Shown here in pieces: positions 18,942 to 26,705 of a stretch of DNA of 32,049 bases (within the stretch, counting starts at the first letter, position 1; each line of letters opens with the position of its first letter). The notes under the pieces are model-generated. The model was not told the DNA's origin, searched no databases, and was given only the letters and a program-made list of their open reading frames with translations. Location of the stretch: positions 1 to 32,049 of the forward strand of contig JAZNHT010000014.1 of assembly GCA_045577175.1 (NCBI GenBank). The letters run 5' to 3'. The stretch comes from SIG701 sp045577175 (GTDB taxonomy: Bacteria > Bacillota > Clostridia > Oscillospirales > CAG-272). A program made the position numbers and the translations under genes.

Positions 18942-18975
18942 CAAGATTTTTGAAAATCAATACCAAAAAGCGGAA

Positions 18976-19022
18976 GTTTACAATTCGGCGCATGAAAGTT
19001 TACAATATTCTTACATGTAAAC
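18976..19022. repeat. GTTTACA heptamer cluster upstream of the rpoB promoter
   Basis: GTTTACA occurs at 18976-18982 and 18998-19004, spaced 22 nt (about two helical turns), and inverted as TGTAAAC at 19016-19022. The last overlaps the 10-nt palindrome TTACATGTAA (19011-19020). It starts about 35 bp upstream of the rpoB -35 element. It could be an UP element or a regulator site; no regulator is recognised. Confidence 0.5.
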
Positions 19023-19036
19023 AATTTGTAAATTAT

Positions 19037-19071
19037 GAGCACCGATCCCCTCTTTTTGGAAATCGGTGCTC
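19037..19071 (-). terminator. mutY downstream hairpin
   Basis: A 10-bp perfect stem GAGCACCGAT/ATCGGTGCTC (19037-19046 with 19062-19071) just after the mutY stop. The minus-strand sequence after it is ATAATTTAC, with no real T-run, so termination strength is uncertain. Confidence 0.6.
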
Positions 19072-19074
19072 GGT

Positions 19075-20091
19075 TTATGTATTCAGAATCTCCTTGTACG
19101 CCTTGAACGCGTTCGGGATTGCGTACACGGTCATATCGTCCGCCCAGACGAAGCCGGGCAGATCGGGTGCATCCTCGCTTGTCGCGAGATATGCACGGAT
19201 GTGCCATTCGATGTGCGTGAAGATGTGCTTTGCCGGCGGCAGCTCTTTTTCGATCCGTGCGCCGGGGATCTTTTCACGGAGCAGTGCCTCCGCATCCGCC
19301 TCCGCTTCGACTGTCCACGGCTGCCACATGTTTTTGAGAAGTCCCGACGGTGGACGCTTTTCGAGAAGCCAACCCTTCGGCGACCTAACGAGCAAAGCGG
19401 TGACCGGCTCAATACGCCGCGGCTTTTTCGGCGATTTCGCAGGCAGGGATGCTGCCGTGCCTGCGGCAAACGCACCGCAGAGTGCGGCGAGGGGACAGCT
19501 TTCGCATTTCGGCTCGCCCGGGACGCAGATCAGCGCGCCGAGCTCCATCAGGGCCTGATTGAAATCCCCCGCACGGTCGGAGGGCATTTCCTCCGTGACG
19601 CGCTCCGTCACACGCGTCTTCGTTATCCCGAGCGTGATGTCCGCGCGATCGTTGTACAGGCGGGAGAATACGCGCATCACGTTTCCGTCCACGGCAGGCG
19701 TAGGGATGCCGAAGCTGATTGACGCGATTGCTCCGGCGGTATACGGACCGATGCCGGGGAGCGAAAGAAGCGCTTCGTGACCGCAGGGAAGCTCGCCGCC
19801 GTACTCGGCACAGATTATCTCCGCCGCACGCTTCAGATTGTCCGCGCGAGAGTAGTAGCCGAGCCCCTCCCACAGCTTGTGCAGGCGATCCGTATCACAC
19901 GCCGCTAAATCCGCAACCGTCGGCAGCTCGCGAATGAACCGATCGTAGTACGGAAGCACCGCCGTCATGCGCGTCTGCTGGAGCATGATTTCGCTGATCC
20001 AGATGTGGTACGGTGTCGGATCGTCGCGGAAGGGGAGGGAGCGTCTGTTTTCGGAAAACCACGTAAGCAAGGACGGCGCAATCGACAGCAT
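19075..20091 (-). CDS. mutY: Adenine DNA glycosylase MutY
   Basis: MutY removes adenine mispaired with 8-oxoguanine or guanine in base excision repair. It has 338 residues. The catalytic Glu is E34 in ISEIMLQQT. The helix-hairpin-helix LPGIGPYTAGAI leads to the catalytic Asp D135 in VDGNVMRV. The 4Fe-4S loop has C189, C196, C199 and C205 in the standard CX6CX2CX5C spacing. The C-terminal Nudix-like domain that reads the 8-oxoG strand is present (from about residue 230). The start at 20091 is chosen for GGAG 6 nt upstream; the longer frame to 20127 overlaps the promoter. It is monocistronic and divergent from the epimerase gene. Confidence 0.97.
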   Translation of the reverse strand: MLSIAPSLLTWFSENRRSLPFRDDPTPYHIWISEIMLQQTRMTAVLPYYDRFIRELPTVADLAACDTDRLHKLWEGLGYYSRADNLKRAAEIICAEYGGELPCGHEALLSLPGIGPYTAGAIASISFGIPTPAVDGNVMRVFSRLYNDRADITLGITKTRVTERVTEEMPSDRAGDFNQALMELGALICVPGEPKCESCPLAALCGAFAAGTAASLPAKSPKKPRRIEPVTALLVRSPKGWLLEKRPPSGLLKNMWQPWTVEAEADAEALLREKIPGARIEKELPPAKHIFTHIEWHIRAYLATSEDAPDLPGFVWADDMTVYAIPNAFKAYKEILNT

Positions 20092-20115
20092 GGCGGACTC
20101 CTTTCGTTTTTTATA

Positions 20116-20144
20116 AGTATACAGCAAACCGCCCGAAAAGTCAA
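20116..20144 (-). promoter_or_regulatory. mutY promoter
   Basis: Minus strand TTGACT (20144-20139), 17-nt spacer, TATACT (20121-20116). The transcript start falls about 20 nt before the chosen ATG. Confidence 0.85.
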
Positions 20145-20167
20145 TCGGTGAAATTTCCGCAATCCTG

Positions 20168-20195
20168 TTGCATTTTTTCGCGATTGTGATATAAT
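20168..20195 (+). promoter_or_regulatory. Promoter of the aldose-epimerase-like gene
   Basis: Plus strand TTGCAT (20168-20173), 16-nt spacer, TATAAT (20190-20195). An 11-nt near-palindrome GGAATTATTCC (20211-20221) lies in the leader and could be an operator or a small hairpin. Confidence 0.8.
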
Positions 20196-20240
20196 GGAAA
20201 GGTAAATTACGGAATTATTCCGAAAACAAAGGAGATTACC

Positions 20241-21119
20241 ATGCAGTTTATCATTGAAAACGAATCCTTGAAGGTCACCGTTGACTCCGTCGGATGTGAG
20301 GTTACCTCCATCATCGGCAAAAACGACGGCACGGAGTATCTTTGGATCGGCGATCCCGAATACTGGGCACAGCACGCACCGTCCATGTTCCCGATCTGCG
20401 GCAGACTGACCGACGGCAAATGCACCTACGAGGGCAAAACGTATGAGATCGGCTGTCACGGCTTCGCACGCAAGATGGAGTTCACCCTTGCCGAGAAGAC
20501 GCCCACGTCCATTTCCATGACGCTCACCGCGGACGAGTCCACGCTTGCGCAGTATCCGTTCAACTTCGTGTTCACGATTACGCACACGCTTGACGGCACG
20601 ACCGTCCGCACCGATTTCAAGGTCGAGAACAAGGGCGAGAACACCATGCCGTATGCAGTCGGCGGTCACCCCGGCTTCAACATTCCGCTCGGCGGCGCAG
20701 GCGAGTTCACCGATTACTATCTTGAGTTTGAGACGCCGTGCGACGTCAAGGAGATCGTCTGCAAGGAGTGCTTCATCACCGAGACGCTCCGTCCGCTGGC
20801 AACGGAGGGCGGCAAGATCCGCCGTCTCACCCACGATATGTTCGATAACGATGCCGTTATCATCACCGATATGGCTCCTGCTGTTTCGCTGAAATCCACT
20901 GCTACGGACAAGAGCGTCACGCTCCGCTACGACGGTATGAACTACGTCAGCCTCTGGCACAAGCCGCTCGTTGCCGCTCCGTATGTCTGCATCGAGCCGT
21001 GGACGAGCATTCCGGACTACTTCGGAAAGAGCACCGACATCATGGAGAAGCGCGATCTGTTCCACCTTGCTGCAGGTGCATCCGCTGAGCACGGTTATTC
21101 GATTACAATCGGTCTGTGA
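20241..21119 (+). CDS. Aldose 1-epimerase family protein (LacX-like)
   Basis: A 292-residue GalM/LacX-type protein; family members interconvert alpha and beta anomers of sugars in the cytoplasm. Likely active-site residues are H73 in GCHGFAR, H143 in GGHPGFN and E252 in CIEPWTSIPDY, in the expected order, with R55 in the FPICGRL segment. It is shorter than classical GalM and matches the LacX subgroup, whose substrate is often unknown (possibly a sugar phosphate), so I give no gene symbol. GGAG lies 6 nt before the ATG. It stands alone between a promoter and a terminator, divergent from mutY and convergent with the Xre regulator; no sugar operon is adjacent. Confidence 0.9.
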   Translation: MQFIIENESLKVTVDSVGCEVTSIIGKNDGTEYLWIGDPEYWAQHAPSMFPICGRLTDGKCTYEGKTYEIGCHGFARKMEFTLAEKTPTSISMTLTADESTLAQYPFNFVFTITHTLDGTTVRTDFKVENKGENTMPYAVGGHPGFNIPLGGAGEFTDYYLEFETPCDVKEIVCKECFITETLRPLATEGGKIRRLTHDMFDNDAVIITDMAPAVSLKSTATDKSVTLRYDGMNYVSLWHKPLVAAPYVCIEPWTSIPDYFGKSTDIMEKRDLFHLAAGASAEHGYSITIGL

Positions 21120-21148
21120 TTCTGAAATAAAACCACGCGCATCACGCC

Positions 21149-21182
21149 CCCACCGCGGATTTACCTCTGCGGTGGGCTTTCT
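21149..21182 (+). terminator. Terminator of the epimerase gene
   Basis: CCCACCGC/GCGGTGGG (21149-21156 with 21169-21176) followed on the plus strand by CTTTCTTT. It lies between two convergent genes. On the minus strand no T-run follows. Confidence 0.75.
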
Positions 21183-22274
21183 TTACGCTTTTTCGGACAG
21201 GATTTTCTTCTTGAATTGCAGATACCGTTCGTCATCTCCGAAAAACGCATCGAATTTCGGCAAGGCCTTTTCGGGGGAAACGTCCGACATATATTCCTCG
21301 TCAATCTCATCCCCAATATCGGAAAAATAGACGGGATTGCGCACGGCAATGTTGAAATCATCGCTTTTTGCCACGGCTTTGACTTCCTCCGCCAAAGCAA
21401 AGAATCGCTTAAGCTCCGAAAGACAGCTTTCCTTGTCGCCTGTTTTCATGTACATCCGCGCCTTTTCGTGACAGGATTCAATCTTGTACGTCGCGCAAAA
21501 ATCGGAACAGCCGCTGTCGAACACGGAGAGCAGCTTGTCATGGGCGTCTGCAAATGCGAGCGCTTTTTCGAATTCTCCGTTCACCGACAGCGAGTGCGTG
21601 ATATACTGAAAAATATGACTCATCGTCCAGTACAGCTTCCACATGGATTTCTCCGCATACTGTAATTGCTCTTTGTAGCATTTTTTGTTTCCGAGCATAC
21701 TCACCGTGCCGATAATACGGGAATCGAAACGGTCGGCACTGATCTTCTCGATACATTCCTCCGCTTTCTCATACTGTCCGCTTTCGTTGTAAATCCGCAC
21801 GAGCATACCGAGCGCACTGTCAACCTGCGCTCGGTCTCCGCAGGTATCCACTACCTCGGCGCAGAGGCGGATCGCCTTTTCCACCGCGTCCTTGCGCTCG
21901 GACTCTTTTTCGGACATGCGGTTTATCATGGAGAGCGAGAACGCGAGATAGAGTTTCAGATCGGGGCTGTTCGGGTATTTCTTAAGCCCCTCACCGATAA
22001 TTTCGATCTCCTTGTATGTGTCCATGCTTACATCGGCATCTTTGATGATTTTCTTGACTTCGCACTCGTAGCTGCTTTTGTGATAGCCGAAAATGCGGTC
22101 GATCGAGACGCCGAAGTATTCGGCAATGATCGGAAACAGGCTGACGTCGGGGGCACATTGACCGTTCTCCCATTTGGATACTGCCTGCTCCGATACGCCG
22201 AGCTTTTCGGCAAGCTGTGCCTGTGTGAGCTTCTTCTCCTTGCGAAGTGTGAATATGCTTGTTCCTATACTCAT
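21183..22274 (-). CDS. Xre-family transcriptional regulator with helical-repeat C-terminus
   Basis: A 363-residue protein. Residues 1-65 form a classic Xre/Cro helix-turn-helix (LTQAQLAEKLGVSEQAVSKWENG, residues about 16-38 in part). The remaining 300 residues are helical and look like tetratricopeptide-type repeats (for example YNESGQYEKAEECIEKI, NGEFEKALAFADAHDKL, KTGDKESCLSELKRFFAL). This layout resembles Rgg/PlcR-like sensors only in outline; it is more like the common clostridial Xre-TPR orphan regulators. Ligand and target are unknown. CAGGAG lies 8 nt before the ATG. Its position between the epimerase gene and the nucleoside transporter does not prove it controls either. Confidence 0.88.
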   Translation of the reverse strand: MSIGTSIFTLRKEKKLTQAQLAEKLGVSEQAVSKWENGQCAPDVSLFPIIAEYFGVSIDRIFGYHKSSYECEVKKIIKDADVSMDTYKEIEIIGEGLKKYPNSPDLKLYLAFSLSMINRMSEKESERKDAVEKAIRLCAEVVDTCGDRAQVDSALGMLVRIYNESGQYEKAEECIEKISADRFDSRIIGTVSMLGNKKCYKEQLQYAEKSMWKLYWTMSHIFQYITHSLSVNGEFEKALAFADAHDKLLSVFDSGCSDFCATYKIESCHEKARMYMKTGDKESCLSELKRFFALAEEVKAVAKSDDFNIAVRNPVYFSDIGDEIDEEYMSDVSPEKALPKFDAFFGDDERYLQFKKKILSEKA

Positions 22275-22312
22275 ACTTGTAACTCCTGTTTTGTTTTGGT
22301 GGCCACGGTATC

Positions 22313-22321
22313 ATTGTACCA
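22313..22321 (-). promoter_or_regulatory. Extended -10 promoter of the Xre regulator
   Basis: Minus strand TGGTACAAT (TG-N-TACAAT), an extended -10 element about 40 nt before the start codon. The -35 region (TTCAAC at 17 nt) is poor. I see no clear palindrome that would mark an autoregulatory operator. Confidence 0.5.
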
Positions 22322-22401
22322 TGCCGTACTGCTGCGTTGAATGGATCAAACGGCGAGTTTTTGGCTTTGGAAATCAACCTGCGGTTGTGTCTTGGACAGA
22401 G

Positions 22402-22438
22402 AAAACGGCATGACCGAGCCGTGCCGGTATGCCGTTTT
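22402..22438 (-). terminator. Terminator of the xpt/nucleoside transporter operon
   Basis: AAAACGGCAT/ATGCCGTTTT (22402-22411 with 22429-22438), a 10-bp stem with a 17-nt loop, whose 3' arm ends in TTTT followed by CTCTG on the minus strand. It comes directly after the HAD remnant, so that remnant is the last element of the operon. Confidence 0.75.
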
Positions 22439-22442
22439 CGTG

Positions 22443-22517
22443 TTATTTTTTCTCCAAAGACGGAATCAGCGTGCCGTCAATGTCGCTTGCGATCAGGTAT
22501 CCTGTGTATTTTCCCAT
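22443..22517 (-). pseudogene. Truncated HAD-superfamily hydrolase (N-terminal remnant)
   Basis: A 24-codon open frame MGKYTGYLIASDIDGTLI... ending in PSLEKK and a stop. The ASDIDGTLI segment is HAD motif I (DxDGT) in the setting typical of Cof-type phosphatases, whose proteins run to about 260-290 residues, so more than 90 percent is missing. The ATG has AGGTG just upstream and lies about 48 nt after the last permease gene. I find no continuation of a HAD protein in other frames before the terminator at 22438. Most likely a deletion remnant; a functional micropeptide cannot be excluded. Confidence 0.7.
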
Positions 22518-22534
22518 AGTCACCTCGGTACAGA

Positions 22535-22566
22535 CAGCCGTCCCCGAAAGGACGGCTGCAATTTTT
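22535..22566. terminator. Hairpin between the permease gene and the HAD remnant
   Basis: A 9-bp perfect stem CAGCCGTCC/GGACGGCTG (22535-22543 with 22550-22558). The T-run (ATTTTT) follows it only on the plus strand, where no gene ends. On the minus strand it may simply stabilise the 3' end of the operon message. Confidence 0.5.
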
Positions 22567-23536
22567 ATCGATCCTCTCGGAAATAGGGGATGCCGAGACC
22601 GGCAGGCGGCTGATTCTCGCGTTTTTTGCTCACGCTCGTCACGATCAGAACGAGGATCGTAACAACGTACGGAAGCATTTGCAGAAGCGGCGTTGCGCTG
22701 ATGTCCAGCTTGATACCGAGCAGGGTAGGGATGCGCGATCCGGCAAGGTAGAGCATACCGAACAGGATCGATCCCACAATGCTGATCTGCGGCTTCCACA
22801 GGGTGAAGATAACGAGCGCGACGGCAAGCCATCCGAGCGCCTCAACACTCTTATACGCCTCCACGGAGCCGGAATAGTCCATGATGTAGAACAGACCGCC
22901 GAGTGCGGCGACACCGCTTCCGATGCAGGTGGCGAGATATTTGTATGCCGTTACATTGATGCCGACCGCGTCTGCCGTAGCCGGATTTTCACCGACAGCG
23001 CGCAGGTGGAGTCCGACGCGCGTGCGTGTCAGAACGACCGCGGCTGTGATGGCGATGGCGATTGCAAGGTAGACCATGATGCCGTTATACTTCAGTCCCG
23101 TCGTGCTGGCTGCAAACGGGAAGCGGAAGTAATTCAGCGCGTACAGATACTGCTGCGGATCGGCAGTCATACCGAGCATGATAAACTTCGTCGTGCCGAC
23201 ACCGAAAATCGTCATGGCAAGACCGGTCACGTTCTGATTCGATTTCAGCGTTACGCAGAGGAAGCTGTAGATTGCGCCCATCAGCATGCCTGCGGCAAAG
23301 GCGGCAAGAATGGCGATCACAACGATCAGCACAGGCGGAATGGCAGTGCAGCGCATAAATTTGAGAGCGAGACAGCCGCAAGCGCCGCCGATGCACATGA
23401 TGCCGGGGATACCGAGGTTCAAGTGTCCTGCTTTTTCCGTCAGAATCTCACCGACACAGCCGTAGAGAAACGTCATGCCGATGGCAATGGCGGTGAGTAT
23501 GTAATCCATCCACGGATTGGCAAAAAATGCGTTCAC
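22565..23536 (-). CDS. ABC transporter permease, nucleoside (BMP-associated) type
   Basis: A 323-residue polytopic protein of the BPD_transp_2 family, the second permease of a nucleoside ABC importer (B. subtilis NupQ/YufQ type). About eight to nine hydrophobic helices are visible. The family signature near the N-terminus is GEILTEKAGHLNLGIPGIMCIGG, and TRVGLHLRAVGENPATADAVGINV is the coupling region. It starts with GTG at 23536, overlapping the preceding permease stop as GTGA, with AAAGGGGG upstream. It should form a heterodimeric channel with the product of 23533-24885. Confidence 0.93.
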   Translation of the reverse strand: MNAFFANPWMDYILTAIAIGMTFLYGCVGEILTEKAGHLNLGIPGIMCIGGACGCLALKFMRCTAIPPVLIVVIAILAAFAAGMLMGAIYSFLCVTLKSNQNVTGLAMTIFGVGTTKFIMLGMTADPQQYLYALNYFRFPFAASTTGLKYNGIMVYLAIAIAITAAVVLTRTRVGLHLRAVGENPATADAVGINVTAYKYLATCIGSGVAALGGLFYIMDYSGSVEAYKSVEALGWLAVALVIFTLWKPQISIVGSILFGMLYLAGSRIPTLLGIKLDISATPLLQMLPYVVTILVLIVTSVSKKRENQPPAGLGIPYFREDR

Positions 23537-24885
23537 TGTGCGCTGCCCCCTTTCTTTTCGGATTCACGGAATTTCAAGCGGTAACTGATAAAGAACTCAC
23601 AGCCGATAATGAAGAAGAGCACAATGCCGATCATCATATCGGGGAAAGCGGAGTCGATGTTGAAGTTGGTGGTGATCTGCGATGCACCCTGCTCAAGGAA
23701 TGTGATGAGCGCCGAGGTGCCGATCATAATCAGCGGATTGAACTTCGCCAGCCACGATACCATGATCGCGGTAAAGCCCATGCCGCCGACCGTTTCCGGT
23801 GTGACGGAGTGATCGAGCGCACCGACAATCAGGAATCCGGCGATACCGCAGATTGCGCCCGAGACGATCATCGTGCGGATGATAACCTTGCCGACGCCGA
23901 TACCGATGTAGCGGGCGGTGTTTTCGCTCTCGCCGACGACGGAGATCTCATATCCCTGTTTGGTGTACTGGAGATAGATGTACACGAGCACGGTGAGGAG
24001 AAGCACGGCGAGGATGAGAAGTAAATACTCATGTTCAAAGACAGCCGGTACTGTCACAAGTTTATAAAGACGGAGAGTGATGAAGCACTGAAATGCACAT
24101 ACACCGATAACCGGGAGGAGTTTTTTGAATGATGAGAGATTGTTTTTGACAAAAGCAATCGGTTTTTTGGAAAAGCGAACTTCTTTATTCAAAGAGTGGG
24201 AGCGGAGTTTCTTAACAACAGTAATCGCTGTGACGATGCAACTGATGCCGATCAGAATCGTAAGAAACACAGCTCCTTTCGGAATAGACAGCATAGGTAT
24301 ATGTCCGAAGGGAAGCTCGCCGAGGACACTCGATCCGCTGGGCGTCCACAAAAGCAGGAAGTACGCCACGAGACCGGATGCCACGTAGTTCATCATAAGC
24401 GTGAAAAGCGTCTCGTTGGTGTTCCATTTTGCCTTGAACACGGCAGGGATACCGCCCCAGATCGCGCCTGCAAGCACGGCGGCGATAAACATGAGCAGAA
24501 GCAGGATACCGTTCGGAATCGTACTGCCGCCATAATACGCAACCGCAACGGCGGCGAGGGCACCGACGAGCGTTTGTCCCTCCGCGCCGATGTTCCAGAA
24601 TTTCATGCGGAACGCAGGCGTGATCGCCAGAGCGATGCAGAGGAGAACGGCGGAATCCTTGGCGAATTTCCAGAGTCGGCGTGCGGTGCCGAACGTGCCT
24701 TCAAACAGGGTTCCGATAAATTCAATCGGGTTTGCCTTAATCAGGAACACGGAGAGGACGGATACGAACAGAAGCGCGAACACGATGGCGGCGGCACGGA
24801 TCAGAAGTGCTTTGGAAAGTGGGAGTGTATCGCGCTTGACAACGTGGAACAGTGGTTCGTGCGCAGTTTTCGCCGGTGCGTTCAT
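23533..24885 (-). CDS. ABC transporter permease, nucleoside type, with an enlarged central region
   Basis: A 450-residue permease of the NupP/YufP type, partner of the downstream permease. Signatures include FWNIGAEGQTLVGALAAV, TNETLFTLMMNYVASGL, the coupling helix GYEISVVGESENTARYIGI and VSGAICGIAGFLIVG. Typical members are about 350-370 residues. The excess lies between about residues 203 and 287, which adds hydrophobic stretches (207-224, 255-272) and a basic loop (KKLRSHSLNKEVRFSKK). The ATG overlaps the ATPase stop by 4 nt (ATGA), with GGAGG 9 nt upstream, so translation is coupled. Nucleoside specificity is inferred from family and from xpt in the same operon. Confidence 0.92.
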   Translation of the reverse strand: MNAPAKTAHEPLFHVVKRDTLPLSKALLIRAAAIVFALLFVSVLSVFLIKANPIEFIGTLFEGTFGTARRLWKFAKDSAVLLCIALAITPAFRMKFWNIGAEGQTLVGALAAVAVAYYGGSTIPNGILLLLMFIAAVLAGAIWGGIPAVFKAKWNTNETLFTLMMNYVASGLVAYFLLLWTPSGSSVLGELPFGHIPMLSIPKGAVFLTILIGISCIVTAITVVKKLRSHSLNKEVRFSKKPIAFVKNNLSSFKKLLPVIGVCAFQCFITLRLYKLVTVPAVFEHEYLLLILAVLLLTVLVYIYLQYTKQGYEISVVGESENTARYIGIGVGKVIIRTMIVSGAICGIAGFLIVGALDHSVTPETVGGMGFTAIMVSWLAKFNPLIMIGTSALITFLEQGASQITTNFNIDSAFPDMMIGIVLFFIIGCEFFISYRLKFRESEKKGGSAQ

Positions 24886-26570
24886 TTCGCTCTTCCTCCT
24901 TTACCCGAACGTTTTTTGTTTTTTGCTCTCTTTTTGTGATTTTTGTGCGGCTTGTTGCTTTTGCGCTTCTTCGTGTGAGAAGAACGTTTGCGCTCACTGT
25001 CCTGCAACGCGCCTTTTTCCTTCGAGGTGCGGCGATTCTTTTTGCCGCGGTGTGATGTCTTCGTCATCAGAAGACCGATCTCTTCTTTTGTAACGTTTCT
25101 GCCGTCCACGATGCCCGTGACACGTCCCGCGCAGATGACAACAATACGGTCACAAAGCTCGACGAGCACGTCCAGATCCTCACCGACGAAAATGACGGAT
25201 ACGCCTTTTTTCTTCTGCTCCGTGAGCAGGTTGTAGATCGTGTAGGATGAGTTGATGTCGAGACCGCGCACAGGGTACGCCGCCATCAGAACGGTCGGGG
25301 AGGCGGCGATTTCACGTCCGACAAGCACCTTCTGCACGTTACCGCCGGAGAGACGGCGGACAGGCGTGTGCGTGCTTGTCGTAGCGACCTCCAGCTCACG
25401 AACGATCTTATTCGCGAGATCCTTCGGCTTTTTTCTGTCAACGAACAGGGAGTGTCCCTTTCTGTAGCTGCGGAGCATCATGTTGTCCACGATGTCCATG
25501 TTGCCGACAAGTCCCATACCGAGACGGTCCTCGGGCACAAAAGAAAGGCGGACGCCGAGCTCACGGATTTCGACCGGATCTTTGTCTCTTAAATCCTCGA
25601 CTGCTTCCGTTTTCGGATTGTGATAGAGAATCTCGCCCGTGACCGGGTGGCAAAGACCGGCGATGGATTCAAGCAGCTCCTTCTGACCGCTTCCGGCGAT
25701 GCCGGCGATACCGAGAATCTCACCCGAACGGGCAGTGAAGGAAACGTCATCCAAAACCTTGATGCCGTCCGCGTTTACAAGATTGAGGTTTCTGACCTCA
25801 AGACGCTCCGTGACGTTTTCCGGCTCGGGACGGTCGATGTTCAAAGCGACCTTCTTGCCGACCATCATCTCGGTGAGCGCGGCAGGGGAGGTGGAAGCCG
25901 TCTCAACCGTTGCGATGTGCTCACCCTTGCGGAGCACGGCAACACGGTCGGAGATCGCCATGACCTCGTTCAGCTTGTGCGTGATGATGAGTATGGATTT
26001 TCCGTCCTCGCGCATACGGCGGAGGATGTCAAACAGCTTGTCCGTCTCCTGCGGTGTGAGCACGGCGGAAGGCTCGTCGAGAATCAGAATATCCGCGCCG
26101 CGGTAGAGCACCTTCAGAATCTCAACCGTCTGCTTCTCGGATACGGACATCTCGTAGATTTTCTTTTTGGGATTCACGCGGAAGCCGTAGCGGTCGGCGA
26201 TCTCGCGTACACGTTTGTTGACTTCCTGGATGTTGTACTGTCCATCATCCTCGGCACCGAGCACGATGTTTTCCGCTGCGGTGAACAGATCGACCAGCTT
26301 GAAATGCTGATGGATCATACCGATGCCGTTTTTGAACGCATCCTTCGGTGAACGGATGACAACCTCGCGTCCGTCTACCGAGATCGTGCCGTGATCGGGG
26401 AAATAGATGCCCGCAATCATGTTCATAAGAGTGGTTTTTCCGCAGCCGTTTTCGCCGAGAATGGCAAGAATCTCACCGCGGTATACGGTCAGATCGACAT
26501 CCTTGTTCGCGGCAAGCGTGCCGAAGTACTTGGAGACCTTACGCATCTCCAGAGCAACCTGTTTGTTCAT
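24882..26570 (-). CDS. ABC transporter ATPase (two nucleotide-binding domains), nucleoside type
   Basis: A 562-residue double-domain ATPase of the NupO/YufO (sugar/nucleoside) type. Domain 1 has Walker A GENGCGKTT (39-47), signature SVSEKQTVEILK and Walker B ILILDEPSAVLTP. Domain 2 has a degenerate Walker A (GIAGSGQKELLE) as usual in the family, signature RRLSGGNVQKV, and a Walker B region altered to VLMAAYPVRGLD. Residues 506-562 form an extra tail very rich in Lys and Arg (about 26 of 57 residues), not part of the normal family; typical members end near 510. GGAGG lies 6 nt before the ATG. It energises the two permeases encoded downstream. Confidence 0.95.
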   Translation of the reverse strand: MNKQVALEMRKVSKYFGTLAANKDVDLTVYRGEILAILGENGCGKTTLMNMIAGIYFPDHGTISVDGREVVIRSPKDAFKNGIGMIHQHFKLVDLFTAAENIVLGAEDDGQYNIQEVNKRVREIADRYGFRVNPKKKIYEMSVSEKQTVEILKVLYRGADILILDEPSAVLTPQETDKLFDILRRMREDGKSILIITHKLNEVMAISDRVAVLRKGEHIATVETASTSPAALTEMMVGKKVALNIDRPEPENVTERLEVRNLNLVNADGIKVLDDVSFTARSGEILGIAGIAGSGQKELLESIAGLCHPVTGEILYHNPKTEAVEDLRDKDPVEIRELGVRLSFVPEDRLGMGLVGNMDIVDNMMLRSYRKGHSLFVDRKKPKDLANKIVRELEVATTSTHTPVRRLSGGNVQKVLVGREIAASPTVLMAAYPVRGLDINSSYTIYNLLTEQKKKGVSVIFVGEDLDVLVELCDRIVVICAGRVTGIVDGRNVTKEEIGLLMTKTSHRGKKNRRTSKEKGALQDSERKRSSHTKKRKSNKPHKNHKKRAKNKKRSGKGGRAK

Positions 26571-26614
26571 GAAGCTCCTCCAAAAAGAAAAGTTACTTTA
26601 CAGATCTTAAGCAC

Positions 26615-26682
26615 CTCCCCGACGGTAGTCGGAGAGTAGCTTAATCGCTGTAAAACCGAGACAAGCGGAGCGTGTGCTCCGC
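26615..26682 (-). promoter_or_regulatory. Intergenic hairpins between the BMP lipoprotein and ATPase genes
   Basis: GCGGAGC/GCTCCGC (26665-26671 with 26676-26682) followed on the minus strand by TTGTCTCGGTTTT, and a second stem of about 9 bp with one mismatch (26615-26623 with 26628-26636). Such stems between a binding-protein gene and its transporter genes usually lower downstream expression or protect the upstream message. No new promoter is evident here. Confidence 0.55.
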
Positions 26683-26705
26683 CTGCCTTCAGTTGTGATT
26701 CGGTA

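Noticed and set aside
19011..19031. DnaA boxes or a replication origin near TTACATGTAAACAATTTGTA
   Set aside because: The heptamers do not match the TTATNCACA consensus and no dnaA or dnaN is nearby.
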